From Rhinopomastus cyanomelas (lineage: Eukaryota > Chordata > Aves > Bucerotiformes > Rhinopomastidae), in contig VXBP01002343.1 in the NCBI GenBank assembly GCA_013400115.1, forward strand, positions 520,278-584,277: a stretch of 64,000 bases of DNA, read 5' to 3'. Both the position numbers and the translations under genes were made by a program. Numbering within the stretch: the first letter of the stretch is position 1; each line of letters begins with the position of its first letter. The notes under the pieces were generated by a model. It made no database searches. It had not been told where the DNA came from and saw only the letters and a list, made by a program, of their open reading frames with translations. Of the stretch, positions 46,003 through 57,715 are shown one piece after another.

Positions 46003-49000
46003 TGGTTTTGTTGTGGAAAATGTCAGTCAGACTATTTTTGGAGGGAAAGGAAGCACTTTGCAACTGAGCATCTCAAGACTTGGAGATAAGCAGTCACAGT
46101 GTTGAGTACTTGGTAGTCAGGTCTCTGGGTGCCTCAATACCCTTGGTTGCCTACAATGAGAAATGAGTGGTACTTTTTCTTTCATCTGCCTTTGCCAGGG
46201 CAGACACTGTCGGGCCAGAAAAGTTTGTTTATCCTAGTGAAGTATCATTCAGTCAAATAACTACATCATTGAAAGAAGTTCAGTCGAATCTAAACCCCTA
46301 GCATTCATTTCAGGAATCGTGTACGGCGCTGTATATTAAATATGGTTATTTAAGGTAACTGTTCTGTTGGACCAGAGCCAGCCCTTGTATTCTTAGTAGT
46401 AAAATATTTCATCTCGTTTCACTTCTGGTTTTTGATCTTGCAGCAGGTATCACCAGAAGATGGCAGGGTAAGCCAGAGCAGCTGTAAATGTCATCGTGCA
46501 TTAGTGCAGGACCTGGAGTTAATTTAAACCTATTTATTTGTGTGATTCTCTTGCTTTCCTAGCACCTTACTTTACAAACGCAGTAGGAGCCTGCAGTAGA
46601 TTTTCCTCATGAAGTTTCAGGTTTAAATACGGTGCTGCAAATGATTCCCAGCTGAAATGACTATAAAGTCCAAGTAACCAAAACTTCTGCAGGAGGTGAA
46701 AACATCGTGGGTCCCCTGCACGCTCTGAAAACTTCACCAAGGCTGAAGAGAGTTTAAACACAACAACACTTCCAGGGTGATGCAACCGTTAAAGCTGCTC
46801 TGGTTGGTGTCAGAGCTGTGACAGAGCAGAAAAAGTAGAAAGAAATTGCTCCTGGAAAGAAAAAGACACAAGTGTTTGCAGCTCTGTCTGACCGTGTTAG
46901 AGAGGAGGAAGAGAGGGAGGTGTCCCCTGTGCAGAAGCAGAGAACAGATTACACACAGGATTAAAGTAAATTATTCAGAGATCGGTTAAAATCCATCAAA
47001 GTGCACTTCTGAATCAAACAGGTCCTGCATCCTGGTGGTGAAGCTTCACAACATGAACTCAAGGAGGAGATAACATGGCAGCAAGGGCATCCTCAGAGAT
47101 CACTCACCTCAGCAGTCTGAGTATCACATCTTTGGTGTCAAAGGCACTTTAAAGAGGGAGAAAGCACCCAGGCTCCTCACGACAGACAGTCCAGGAGTGT
47201 CGATGACTGACTCACAGAAGAGGAGCAAGACAGATTTCTGGAGCAAAATAGATAAGAAGATGCCTGAGAAAAGGGACTTTTCTCTCTTTTTCTAACTTTC
47301 AGTCTGTTTCTCCTTCAAAATCCTTTCCAGATGGATTCAGATGGGTATGATGGCCATTGAAGGGTGTATTTCCATGAGAGTAGAAGCTCCTGGTAAGGAT
47401 GAGGCAAGCTGAGCTTGGATGCTTTGCTGGGATTCAGGAGTGTGGCATCACAGCACACTCACAACACCTTTCTTTTCAGACTCAGTGCTCTGCCTAGTAA
47501 AAGCCAAAGGGAGCCACAGCAGATAGTGGTAGATGATGAAGGTTAAGAACCAGCAGACGTGAAGGGACAAGAGGAAAGCGTGGAGGACACACATGCCTCA
47601 GTCTAGGATTAATGGCAATGCCATGCAATTCCTTGATTTCCTAGGGGTCAATCCCATTTATTTACATTAAAGAGGCTCTTCTAATTAGTCACTTCTGGTT
47701 CCCATTCTCATTCATGAAGTATTACGGTCTTTTCATGAAGACGGTTCACAAATTTAACTTTCCTTAGTGAAATCCATGTCAGGCTGGAATGTGGCTGCAG
47801 GTTAAGTTCAACCTCACAAAATAAGCATTGCTCATTTCTAGTCCCAGTGTAGGGTGAGGAAAACATTTAGTCCCTTCCGTTGGTTTGCTGCTTAAAGAAA
47901 ACGAAAAGACACTAATGTAAACTGTGAATTATAGAATCTTGATCTTTAAGTTAAATAATTCTTATTCACTAGCTTGAATTTTTAGACCCTTTTCCTTAAA
48001 GAGCAGGATATATTTAAAAACCGACTTCTGAGCTCATTAAGGCCAGTATAAATAAGGAGTGGCTGCTCATGCTAATGGAAATGCACTAGTGTATAAATTA
48101 GCTAAACCAGATTTATTTTCACTTAAACTGGCTTTTGATCTTTTGCCTCTAGTTCCACTTCTTCCTCACAGTTGCATTGCAAGGGGTGTTGCTGTGCGTT
48201 GCACACTTGCACAATAAGTAAGGCTATTGAGTAAACAGGGATGCAACAAAAATATGAAGTTTCAGAATATTCAGGAAATCATCATTTCCTGGAGCTGAAT
48301 AAACATCTTAGAAAAAACTCACACAGCAGGAAATGGAGCTATCTGAAGTGGCCAGTAGTTTCAGAGGATGTGGAAAGGGGTTTGTTCAGAGGCGTTAAAT
48401 AAACAGAGCAAAATGCCTTGGGAAATACTTCCCTTTATTTGCTTTCTTGGCTAACAATGTTCATTTTACATTCAGCCCTCAGCACAAGAGACGCAAACAG
48501 GCCCCGTGCAAGATTACCAAGCTGAGTGTAAAACCATACCCAGCCTTCCTGGTTCTGCAGCCATCCTGAAGTGATAGCTGGGGGAGATCCTACTGCCCTG
48601 CTCGACTCCTGACCGTGCTGCTGCTGCACTGTAGGCATTTGATGAGTAAGTTATTACCAAATTAACCATTTCACTTCTCTCAGTCTTAATAGATGCACTT
48701 ATCCCTTGGCCAAGCACTAACTGACCTCCAAGTAGCAGGAAACTGTGTGTTGATAGAAAAGCCTGTTCTATCAAGACCTGTAAACCAGGAGAAGACATTC
48801 AACCTAAAGGCTAAACCTCAAAGGGGCACAAAGGAGGAGAATATGAACCATGCTGCTCACATTTACATCTTTACAGTTTTCCATCTTAATACATCTGTGA
48901 AGGTGACAGAGCATTTATTGAATCCTGTGCTGGGGTATCACAGACTCTGAGGACCACACCACAGTTATCAGCTCTCTCTGTACCTGGAGAAAACAGGTAT

Positions 49001-49097
49001 TTCAGTCCAGACCCTTCAGTCAGAGTCAGACACAGAACAGTGAGAACAGACTATAAAGTTTCATTGGTTTTTTTTTCCCCTCACTGTTCTCTCTCCT
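46003..49097. other. Unique DNA with possible regulatory sites
   Basis: A CTCF-like match lies at 46453-46466, and an AT-rich block at 47960-48125 resembles conserved non-coding DNA (it holds ATGCTAAT and TATAAATAAG-type cores). No gene or repeat body found. Confidence 0.45.
46453..46466 (+). promoter_or_regulatory. CTCF-like motif
   Basis: CCAGAAGATGGCAG matches the CTCF core CCASYAGRKGGCRS at 13 of 14 positions. It sits in unique sequence about 450 bp from the LTR. Motif matches this short arise by chance, so occupancy is not implied. Confidence 0.35.
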
Positions 49098-49128
49098 CAT
49101 AGAATCATTAGGGATTGGAAGGGACCTC
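49098..49128 (-). mobile_element. Minimal CR1 3' tail, ~31 bp
   Basis: TCATAGAATCATTAGGGATT and GGAAGGGACCTC only. It is identical to the consensus of the young subfamily tail seen at 38124, 38275 and 43728 and truncated after about 30 bases. This is one of the shortest recognisable CR1 insertions. Confidence 0.85.
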
Positions 49129-50831
49129 ACCTTGAACTGTGCTGAGATTTCACACACCCCATGAGATCTTGGAGAGAAATGGGCTTGAACTCTCTGTGTG
49201 GCCTTGACCTGTTCACCATGAGCAGTTTTCTTCAGCTTCTACATGTGTGTCTTTCCTACATCCCAGTAAAGCCAGTAGCTTAAGCAGAATTAGACTGATA
49301 ATGTATGACAGGCTGGGGAGCAAATATGGGTTCACAATTTTATGTACATAAACAGCTTAACAAAATTAATCCTTGTTTTCCATAAGCCTCCTCTGCTGAT
49401 GTGTGAGATTAAGGCTGGAATCTCTTTACACTCGTGCAGCATGTGAGGACTTCTGGGGCAGGAGCTGCTTCTTACTGCCCAGGTACACAAGGCTTGGCAC
49501 TGTGGGTCTCCAGCACCACTTCTTAATCAAATATAAACAGCAGTGATGTCACCTGGATCTGCACCTTGCAGCATCGCCGAGAACTGAGAGAGCCTTCTTC
49601 TCAAGGGGTATATTGGAGTTGTCATCTATGGAGCTTCAGGAGAAGGGACCTAAGTGGAGATATGGAATGAAAACAGAGGAGGCAATAGAGAAAATAGAGG
49701 AGGCAGTAGAGAAGCACACTGAAGGAAGGGCTAATGGGCAAAGAAAAAAATGAACAGACATTACAGTGAAAGAAGCCAGGAAAGATGCATTAGGAACTTT
49801 GAGAAAAAGCAGAAGTGAGGTGTTGAAGGTTGAGAGAAGGTGGACCAAGAAGAAAACAAGGGGGAAAATATTCCAGCAGGTCTGACAACAGAGCTCTTGA
49901 TGAGGCTTCACGCTCTTCAAACAAGAAATATGGTCCTCTCCCCAGTGAAACTGGGCTTCCACTGCCAGCAAAATTGTTTCCACAGCTGAGACTGCAGTGC
50001 CAGCAAAAGTCTGCAATCGGCCCATCCAGGTGCTCTGTGATACAGGCAGCATCAGACTCAACCCATCAGAGCTATGGGAATCAATCTGAGGGCCAGGAAT
50101 GAGCACTTGGGCCCCTGCTTGGCTGCCGTTGTGCAGAAACAAGAATGTAAGTAGCCAAAAACCCACACATTTAAGGTATAACTCACCAAAAATAAGAAAC
50201 AGACCTTTTGACAGCAGATACGCTAACAAATCAAGTTCAGAGGTTTCAAGAGCCAGCCATGCTGCAGGAGGGACAGGGACTCTGAAAGCTGCTGCAGAAG
50301 TCTGATATACCAGTTTGCAGTAATTCCATCTATTTCAATTTTTAAATTGGACTTATGCTGGTAAACTCTCCCATCTGAGGCTTTTATTAATATCAGATGA
50401 GCTGCAGTCTGCAGAGATGCAAAGTCTCTCAAGTTTTCTTGACTATGCAGTTAGTCTCTGGCATCCCCATGAAGATGGTTGTGACTTCTCTGGTGTGCTC
50501 CCAAGCTTGGCAAGCAAGTGCAGTGGTGCTGGTGGTTGCCACACCACCACAAAGCTGCAACTCAGATGCTCAGCAGAGCCAAGGGCACAGTGTTGAGCTC
50601 TGTTTGTTCCACAAGCAGCTGCACTGACCTTCTGAAGGTTATTAATCCTAATCCAGTGCAGATAGGGGTAAGAAATATTGATCTGATGAGAAACAGAGCT
50701 ATTACCACGTAGACCTTTCAAACGTAGCCCCAAAGTAGTGAGAGCATTACCTAGCAAGGGCAGATGAGATTTTCTGTTAAAAAAACCCAGTAACCCACAC
50801 ACTGTTGAACATCTCCCCACAAATCTGTGCC
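49129..50831. other. Unique sequence, long chance ORF
   Basis: The minus-strand frame 49636-50229 is 197 codons, rich in Leu, Phe and Ser, with hydrophobic stretches at residues ~8-35 and ~120-185. Its complement is purine-rich A/G sequence, which explains the Phe/Leu/Ser bias. There is no family match or splice context, so I do not call a gene. Confidence 0.5.
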
Positions 50832-51054
50832 TTAGATCTTAGGAAGAAATTCCTTACCATGAGGGTGGTCAGGCACTGCCACAGGTTGCCCAGAGATGCT
50901 GTGGATACCTCCTCCCTGGAAGTGTTCAAGGCCAAGCTGGATGAGGCTTTGGGCAATCTGGTCTAGTCAGAGGTGTAACTGCCCATGGCAGAAGTGTTGG
51001 AACTAGATGACCTTTAAGATCTCTTTCAACCTAAACCATTCTGTGATTCTATGA
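50832..51054 (+). mobile_element. CR1 3' end, about 220 bp
   Basis: TTAGGAAGAAATTCCTTACC, ATGAGGGTGGTCAGGCACTG, ACAGGTTGCCCAGAGATGCT, GGAAGTGTTCAAGGCCAAGC, AACTAGATGACCTTTAAGAT, CTCTTTCAACCTAAACCATT, CTGTGATTCTATG. This is a separate CR1 subfamily (GGTTGCCCAGAGATGCTGTGG type). Confidence 0.93.
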
Positions 51055-54000
51055 TAAGACCAGGCTGGAAAGTGCCTTCTGGGGCACCACAACCTACTTG
51101 ATGCTGTTGCAAGCAACTGACTTATGTTTATGAGGCTGTCAGTGTTATATTACAACTATGTCAAGTACTCTTTTTATCTCTGCCACACAGGGGGTTTTGT
51201 GAAACAATCCAGGAACTAGAAAAGGAACCGTGTGGTGCCCATGCAGCCTTGCCCCATGGTTGGTCTTAACAGGCCTTAACTGTTCACTGCATACATGTGT
51301 ATAAACTCACAACTACATTCTGACATCATGCAAAGTTCTGGGACTACTCCACGCTAGCAAAACTAAACCCAAGCCTTGTTCTGCTGGATGGATATGAGTT
51401 TTAAGATAATCACCTGCATTCCCAGGAGACCTTCTCAATCAACAGCTGAGTGACTCTGGGCTCTCTTACACTGCTCAGCATGTGACCTGCCAGATCCCTG
51501 CCCACATGCTTCATGGGGTGAGACTGGGACATACAGGAGCTCCCCTCGACAGGAGGTGGTGTTTTCCCCAGGGCCCTCCAGCACTCCTTGTGATGTTTAC
51601 GCTGTCCTCCCTCTGCTAACCCCTTGCCTGGGCTGGGCTCCCCTTCGGCTGTGAGAGAAGAGTCACAGGAAACTGTTCTCAGCATTTGCCTTGTTTTGGA
51701 TTCAGTGGCATTGCAAGCTCTCCCAGGAAAATACCCTTCTGCAGTTGTGTTAACACTACCACAAAGATGAACGTCTGTGGCATCACTCAGAAGCAGTAAA
51801 TTTAAGCAAGCAACTGGGCATTTTGAGAGAAGCACCAGGAGGGCTGAGCCTCTAAGCAACTTCATCATGTACTTTCTCAGCCATCCCTCGAAATCTAGAT
51901 TATGAGTTCCTCCCAGGAGGAGCCATGAATTCAGATGGCTTCGAAGTCAACTTCCTAACCTGCCTGAGGATGGTGTGAATCAAGCACGGGTAACTAAACG
52001 CCCTTTACTTGCTGTCAAGTCTACCCGGGTGCAGCGGGCAAAGTCAGCCAAGACACCTACTTGACAATAATTGTGCAGCCCTTGTGTTTTTTGGGTCCCT
52101 TAGCCACTGGTTTCTCTGTGCTCGCAGCCCATCGGTGCTGACAGGAGCTCAGTCCCCTGGGCACTGAAGGATGGTTCAGTGCTACCATCAAATGGAGGAG
52201 GTGAGAAAGCTCCCTCTTTGAAAGCCCAAAGTGCAGGTAATGTGAAAGGCAGCGACCTGTCTCCTGGGAAAGCTCAAATCCCCTGTAAAAGGAAGAAAGG
52301 AAAATCTGCCACGAACGACCAAAGAAATTATATCCCTCTTGGGAAGAAGACAGCGTGTTTCTTTTGGTAAATCATTAGTCACCAAAAAACCTGTGTTATT
52401 TCATGTTTGCTGGTGGCTTTCTGAAGTCTGACCAACTTCAATAAACACTTTTCGCCAAATCAAATGAAAACTGGGGGTTTTTTAACTGTCAGAAGCTGTT
52501 TGTTTAGACACTTTCTGAATACAAGCCCTTCACATTTTTGAAATATTTAACTTTCTGGATACTTATAATAAAATTCATGTCAATAAAGGTAGTTTGGTAG
52601 TAGTTAACCTTGCACTCAGCAGCACAGAATGAATGCCCTCAGCTGAAAAAACGAAAAATGCAGGTTTGATTTCTCTCTTTGGCTTGAGGAGCTGAACCCA
52701 TGTCCCTGAAAATTGTATTGGTCACCAACAATTGTGTATTTCTTCCTTCACGAGACCCAGCAGACAGTGTTTTCTGTAATCTGAATGTTCTTGCTTAGAA
52801 TGAAAGACCTGACTTGAACCAGGGGTTCTTCTACCTCTTCGGAGGACAGTAGCCGTTTAACCAGTTATCGGTCCCTTTGAGTTTTTCCAAGTACTCAGCT
52901 CCTGCCAAGGTATGAGGATGAGGATGCTCCAATGAGAAGAGCACTGCCAGGAGGTGAGGACAACCAAAACACAGGAGGGAGTCCCAGGCAGGCAGAACTG
53001 CCTGCATCATCACACCCCACATTCCCTCCCAACTTGAGCAGAGGAATAGTCAGGGGACCCTTTCAAGTCAAAGAGATGTCCAATGTTGCCAGCTCAGTGA
53101 ATCTGGGATTTTATTTTCTTGGCTTTTACTTCAGAACTCCAAGAGGAACACTTTCTGTGACTTTTTGCCCCAAAGTTTTGCTTTGGTTTTTTTTAACTTC
53201 TTTTCACTTTGGCAAGGAAAAATTCCTGATGTTGGGAGAGCAGAACACACTCTTGCTTTTAAATAACTTATTTAAATTACTTCTCAGATCAGCCAACGAA
53301 CCTATTACTTGGTTATTTACACAACCCAGCCTCGGTCCCCTCATTTCTCCCATTTTCATGTTATTTAGATGCTGTCTGGATGAGAGAAGCTGGCTGTGTT
53401 CAGACTACCCCAGGCTTCAGTCTCGCATCTTCTACTCAGCTGAGTACCCCTGTTAGGGTCCACATCAATGAGCTGCAGTCACTGGAGTATCTGAGGAGAC
53501 TAGCTGTCTTTTCACTTTGGATAAAGCAGTGTGGAGGCTCAACTAGTCTCCCCATTCCTGGAAGAAATGAAAAGTTAACCTCACTAATTCATTTTGTACC
53601 TCACTGCCTGTGTCTCTGGTAGATAGAGTGGGAAATAAAGATTCCGTTTGTTTGGCGTGACAAGAGTAAGGACGCGATGTAGTTTTGCAGCGCCGCGTCT
53701 TGTAACACCCTCCATTGTACGTCCGAGTGAGAAATCAGCTGAACCTCACTCATGCCTGACCATATGATCAGAAGGCAGTTACTGTGGGTACGGTTCTGCA
53801 AGAGAACTCTTTTGAAGTCACAAGTCAAAAAAGACTTTTGGGGGTTTAAATGCCTTTTTAATGTGGTCTCTTTTCTGTGTGGATTGCAGTCCACACTTAA
53901 AGGGCTGTCTGTGTGCCTGCGAGAAATGCGTTTCTCAAAACTCATTTTTCATCTCTGCCCTACAAATCTGTACACAAGCTCAGACCACTTAGTAGATCCT

Positions 54001-54929
54001 CAAATGCTTCAAAGGGTGCTCGCCTTAACCATGGTCCTGTGAGGTCCCCAAGCCAATAGCAGTTTAGTCTGGATCAGATAACACAGGTCATGGTCTAAAG
54101 GCTAAATGTAAATATCTATTATAAACGTAACAAAGACTTCTTTCTCTCCGTGTTGCCTTCAAAGCCAAGGACAACCATTTTGCACTGAAGTGATTCTGCT
54201 TTTCACAGGGTAACCTCATTATATCTTGATTTTGGGGGCATCATTCAATGAGAGTTCTTTATACCCTGGATAAGTGGTGAGGCAGGTCCACATCCCCACG
54301 TCCTTCTGGCCACAGACCACAATTCTCATGCATCGCTACTCTCCAAAAGTGCCTTTGAGAGACAGACCAGGAGCAATGCCTCAAAAATGACCAAGGGTCA
54401 TCTTTGGTCATAATAAGGTAAAAGCTTCTGCTGTCTTTGGTCACGACACATCTTGTATGAACTGAACAGCACCACTGAGTAAGGCTTTGTCTTTCCTCCT
54501 GTGATGCTTTGAAGACCTCTCCCCCATGGTTGGGAGACACATGCTTGGTGCCAAAAAGCCCACCAGTGATGCACATGCATGCTTAGCTGGGTGCCACCAG
54601 CGAGGTCCATCATGGTAATGCAAATCAGGTGTCCACATGCCCTTCCTTTAAGCTTTGAATAACAGGGAATAATGTGGGTCTGGAACCACCTATTTCTCCT
54701 CTTCAGCTCCTTCCCAGGGTAACACTTCTTGTTGGTGTGTGCACTGGGCTACAAACAGCAAAAACAGGAAAAAAAAAAAAAAACAGGGGGAAAGGCAAAA
54801 TCCAAACAGTTTCTGGAACAAATTTCAGTTTTCATAGTCCTGTCACCCGCTCTGAGTGCAACAGTCAAAGTCATTATACAACTGCTTTAAAATATCACCG
54901 TGACATATGAGGTAATGCCACTTTCTGCA

Positions 54930-55125
54930 CAGCTCCGCTGGGAGCAGCCGGGCTGAGCCGTGCCGTCAGCACTGCCTTAGAAGCGAGCACTCGTGCGCCT
55001 CCTTTTTCACGGGGGACCGGGAGTTTCCAGAGCCCAGACGGGATGTTAGCACAGGGCAACATCACTGCGACGGGAACGTCCCCTCGATTTCTGTGTGATC
55101 CTTTCACAGAAAGAGGAGTCGCCGT
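54930..55125. promoter_or_regulatory. Small CpG cluster
   Basis: About 15 CpG dinucleotides fall in roughly 200 bp (for example GCCGTGCCGTC, GCGAGCACTCGTGCGCC, GCGACGGGAACGTC), while flanking kilobases are strongly CpG-depleted. It is too short for a standard CpG island, but could be an unmethylated regulatory element or an unannotated first exon. No TATA box or start context stands out. Confidence 0.4.
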
Positions 55126-55932
55126 GATTCTGAGCTGGGAAGACAAAAGGTTTGTTATCTGAGGGGTTCATTGATGAAATCCTTCAAAGTGGCTGAGATC
55201 TGCTGTGGGAGTGGGCTCACAGGGAAGCGTGGAATACAGCTAGAGCTGAAACCTTTTTGTAGGCTGATTGCTAGCTCCTCTCCACGGGTTTTGCCCAAAG
55301 CTGCCTAGAGTTTCTGAGAAAGCCAATGACATGTCTTCTTTTGCTAGCTCCATAGCTGTTATTTTAGCATTTCTTTCATAGTGACTACATGAGACAAGCA
55401 CAGCGTGACTAATCCCACAGCCTTCTCTTCAGCTCCTCTTACAAACCCACGCAACGCAGCAAGCCCATCATATTCCACTGGGCTAGAGAAGAATGAGAAA
55501 ATGCCCATCTCCTCCTCTTGTAGGGGGTGGAAGCCCGTCACTCACATCCCTTCTGTGTTTATTGCTGGCTTTTTCTTCAAATGTGGCTTGAAGTTTACGT
55601 GAAGTGCTGAGGAATGCTCGGGGCATGGGTCAGCAGACCTAGCAGGAATGTTTGGTCCTTCCTCTACCCAGTCTGCTTCAGTGAACGAGATCTTTGTCCT
55701 GTGCAAAGGTGCCAGACGTGTTTAGACTCTCATAAACAGCTCCAGAACTCAGCCTGTGCCTACACCTGGGCGTACGCTAGCGTGCAAACAAAGAAGCCTG
55801 GATGGGGTGTTCACAAAGGCTCCTGATTGCCACGCCAGGGACACAGAAGAGCTGTGCTCCGGGAAGGCCCCATCCTCCCAAGGAAAAAGAATGTTTTTAG
55901 GTTGGAGTGGACAGGTTTGGTTATTTACACTG

Positions 55933-55969
55933 ATATTACAGTGTATTGTAATATTAATAATATATTACA
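55933..55969. repeat. Alternating 8-bp inverted repeats
   Basis: ATATTACA (55933-55940), TGTAATAT (55947-55954) and ATATTACA (55962-55969) are exact. The middle copy can pair with either neighbour, giving two mutually exclusive hairpins. The sequence is AT-rich, so chance or slippage is possible. Confidence 0.85.
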
Positions 55970-56089
55970 GTAATAGGAAAGTCCTCAGGCCAAATGTCTC
56001 CAAAGAGAAGAGATGTCCTCAGGCAGGAGTACCTCTTTGGGTCTGCAGGAAAGAATAAAAGTATTTCTTAAAACAAACAATGAAGAGGA

Positions 56090-56828
56090 CCCAGGCAACT
56101 AAAAGACTGGTCTTCCTTCAGTCCCTGGAAAAATTATAGAGCAAATCACCATGAGGGTCATATCCCAGCACATGAAGGGAAAGGCAGCAACTACTGCCTG
56201 ACCTCTCAAGCAGCTTGGCAAACTCATGAGAGCAACAACAATGAATGGCAACCTCATCAATAACCTGGACAATGGGAGTCCTCAGCAAGAGCTTCATGAC
56301 ACCAAACTGGGAGGAATGGTTGATACACTGGATATCATCTAGGGACACAGACAAACTGCAGTCATGGATCAGAAGGAACTTAACAAAATGCAAGAGATGA
56401 ATTCAGCTTCCTGGTCTGGCAGAGGGTTAGTCCATGTGTCAGTACATGCTGAGGGACAGCCAGCCAGGAAGAAGCTCTGCAGACCCCACTGCACACAGCT
56501 TCACACTGTGGCCTTGAAGGGGAATGAAGGATGAGCACATACTGCAGAAGTAGCTAAGGGCTTGTGAAGATACACCTGGAACAGTATGTCCTAGGGTCCT
56601 GATCAGAAGTAAGGAAAAGGTTTTACACTGGAGAAGGTTGAGCACTGGGACAAACTGCCCACCGAAACTGCGGCATCTCCATCCCTGGAAATACTCAAAA
56701 CACAGCAGAACAAGGCTGAGTAACTTGGTCTAACTTCAAAGCTAGCCCTGCTTTGAGCTGAAAACTGGAGTACATGACTGCAGGAGGTCCCCTTCAGCTT
56801 GAATTATTCCACAGTGCTGTGATTTATG
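56090..56828 (+). mobile_element. Old CR1 with reverse-transcriptase relics
   Basis: Left end: CAGGCAACTAAAAGACTGGT, CAGTCCCTGGAAAAATTATA, GAGCAAATCACCATGAGGGT and CATATCCCAGCACATGAAGG correspond to the CR1 NYRPVSLTS-to-GKIME region at the start of the reverse transcriptase. GGAGGAATGGTTGATACACT near 56308 corresponds to the GGVVDTL segment. The right end GCATCTCCATCCCTGGAAAT and CAGTGCTGTGATTTATG is the CR1 3' end. About 740 bp stand for what is over 2 kb in CR1, so there are several internal deletions. Heavily decayed. Confidence 0.8.
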
Positions 56829-57715
56829 AAAGCTCTTAGCAAATCTTGTGCCATTAGGTTGATGCAAAAAATGCCCTACTCTTTCGTAAGGCAAATGTTT
56901 AAGGCATTATCAGCACCACCCTTTAAAACTTTGGAACTGCACACGTCACTGTTTTTTAAACTATTTTAACATTGTTGCTTTCATCATTTTTTCTGCTTTC
57001 AGTAGGAAAATAGATTATTAGTAAACATGACATTTTTTGAAGTGATTTCACCAAAATGCTGGCAAAAATCGGCGGAAACACATTGTAAAATAAGCAGGAA
57101 AACTATCAATTTCAGATCACAAGGAATGGAAAGATCCTCAGAATGTCAAAAATAGTGAAATGATGTAACGAGCTCTGTAATTTCTATAGGTACCCACGTT
57201 ACCTGCTGGGTAGAAACCATGAAGATATTTTCCATTTGAATGAAGTTAATTCAATCCCACAATTTCCATCCATTGGTGCTCATTTTTCTTAAATTGTCTC
57301 CTGAAAGAGTTTCATGGCAGAGATGTTCCCTTGAACAATTCACTTTAAATAAAGGTTGTGTACCTTGCAGAAAGAGCAAATGTCAGTGTCAGAGTTGCCC
57401 CACACTCTCACTAAGGACTGCAGCATGGGAAGAAGAATACCGCTGATAACCTCCATGCAAGTCTAGACACAAGAATTTCCAGAGCAGATGTTTCCAATTA
57501 TTTTCTCACAAACATCCAGTTGGATGACTCTGGCCCTGCCCTCTTTGTTGGTGGTCAGCTATCCCTGCAGCACAGCGACAGCAGGTCCTGTGATATTCCT
57601 GTCGGTTCTGCCAATAATGCGACTGTTTCGTTGGGTGTTTCAGAGAACCTAGGAATCGAGACTTGTATCCACCTGAGGGACAAGGAGAGCTCTGGAGTAG
57701 CAAAGATGGCACAGT
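56829..57715. other. Unique sequence, no gene seen
   Basis: AT-rich. No gene or repeat recognised. Confidence 0.55.

Larger units (their letters stand above)
51055..56089. other. Unique sequence, poly-A run and CpG cluster
   Basis: An A15 run lies at 54769-54783 and a CpG-rich patch at 54930-55125. A compact inverted-repeat array is at 55933-55969. Open frames of 152 (51410-51868, minus) and 174 codons (52932-53456, plus) have no domain or splice context and are chance-compatible. No retroelement tail is recognised in these 5 kb, which makes this one of the longest repeat-poor stretches in the window. Confidence 0.5.

Noticed and set aside
52179..52444. Possible terminal exon followed by AATAAA near 52440
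   Set aside because: The signal is a common hexamer in AT-rich DNA, the upstream frame is only 63 codons without a domain, and there is no convincing acceptor site.
52932..53456. 174-codon plus-strand open frame
   Set aside because: No domain, no splice or promoter context, and length within chance for 64 kb in six frames.
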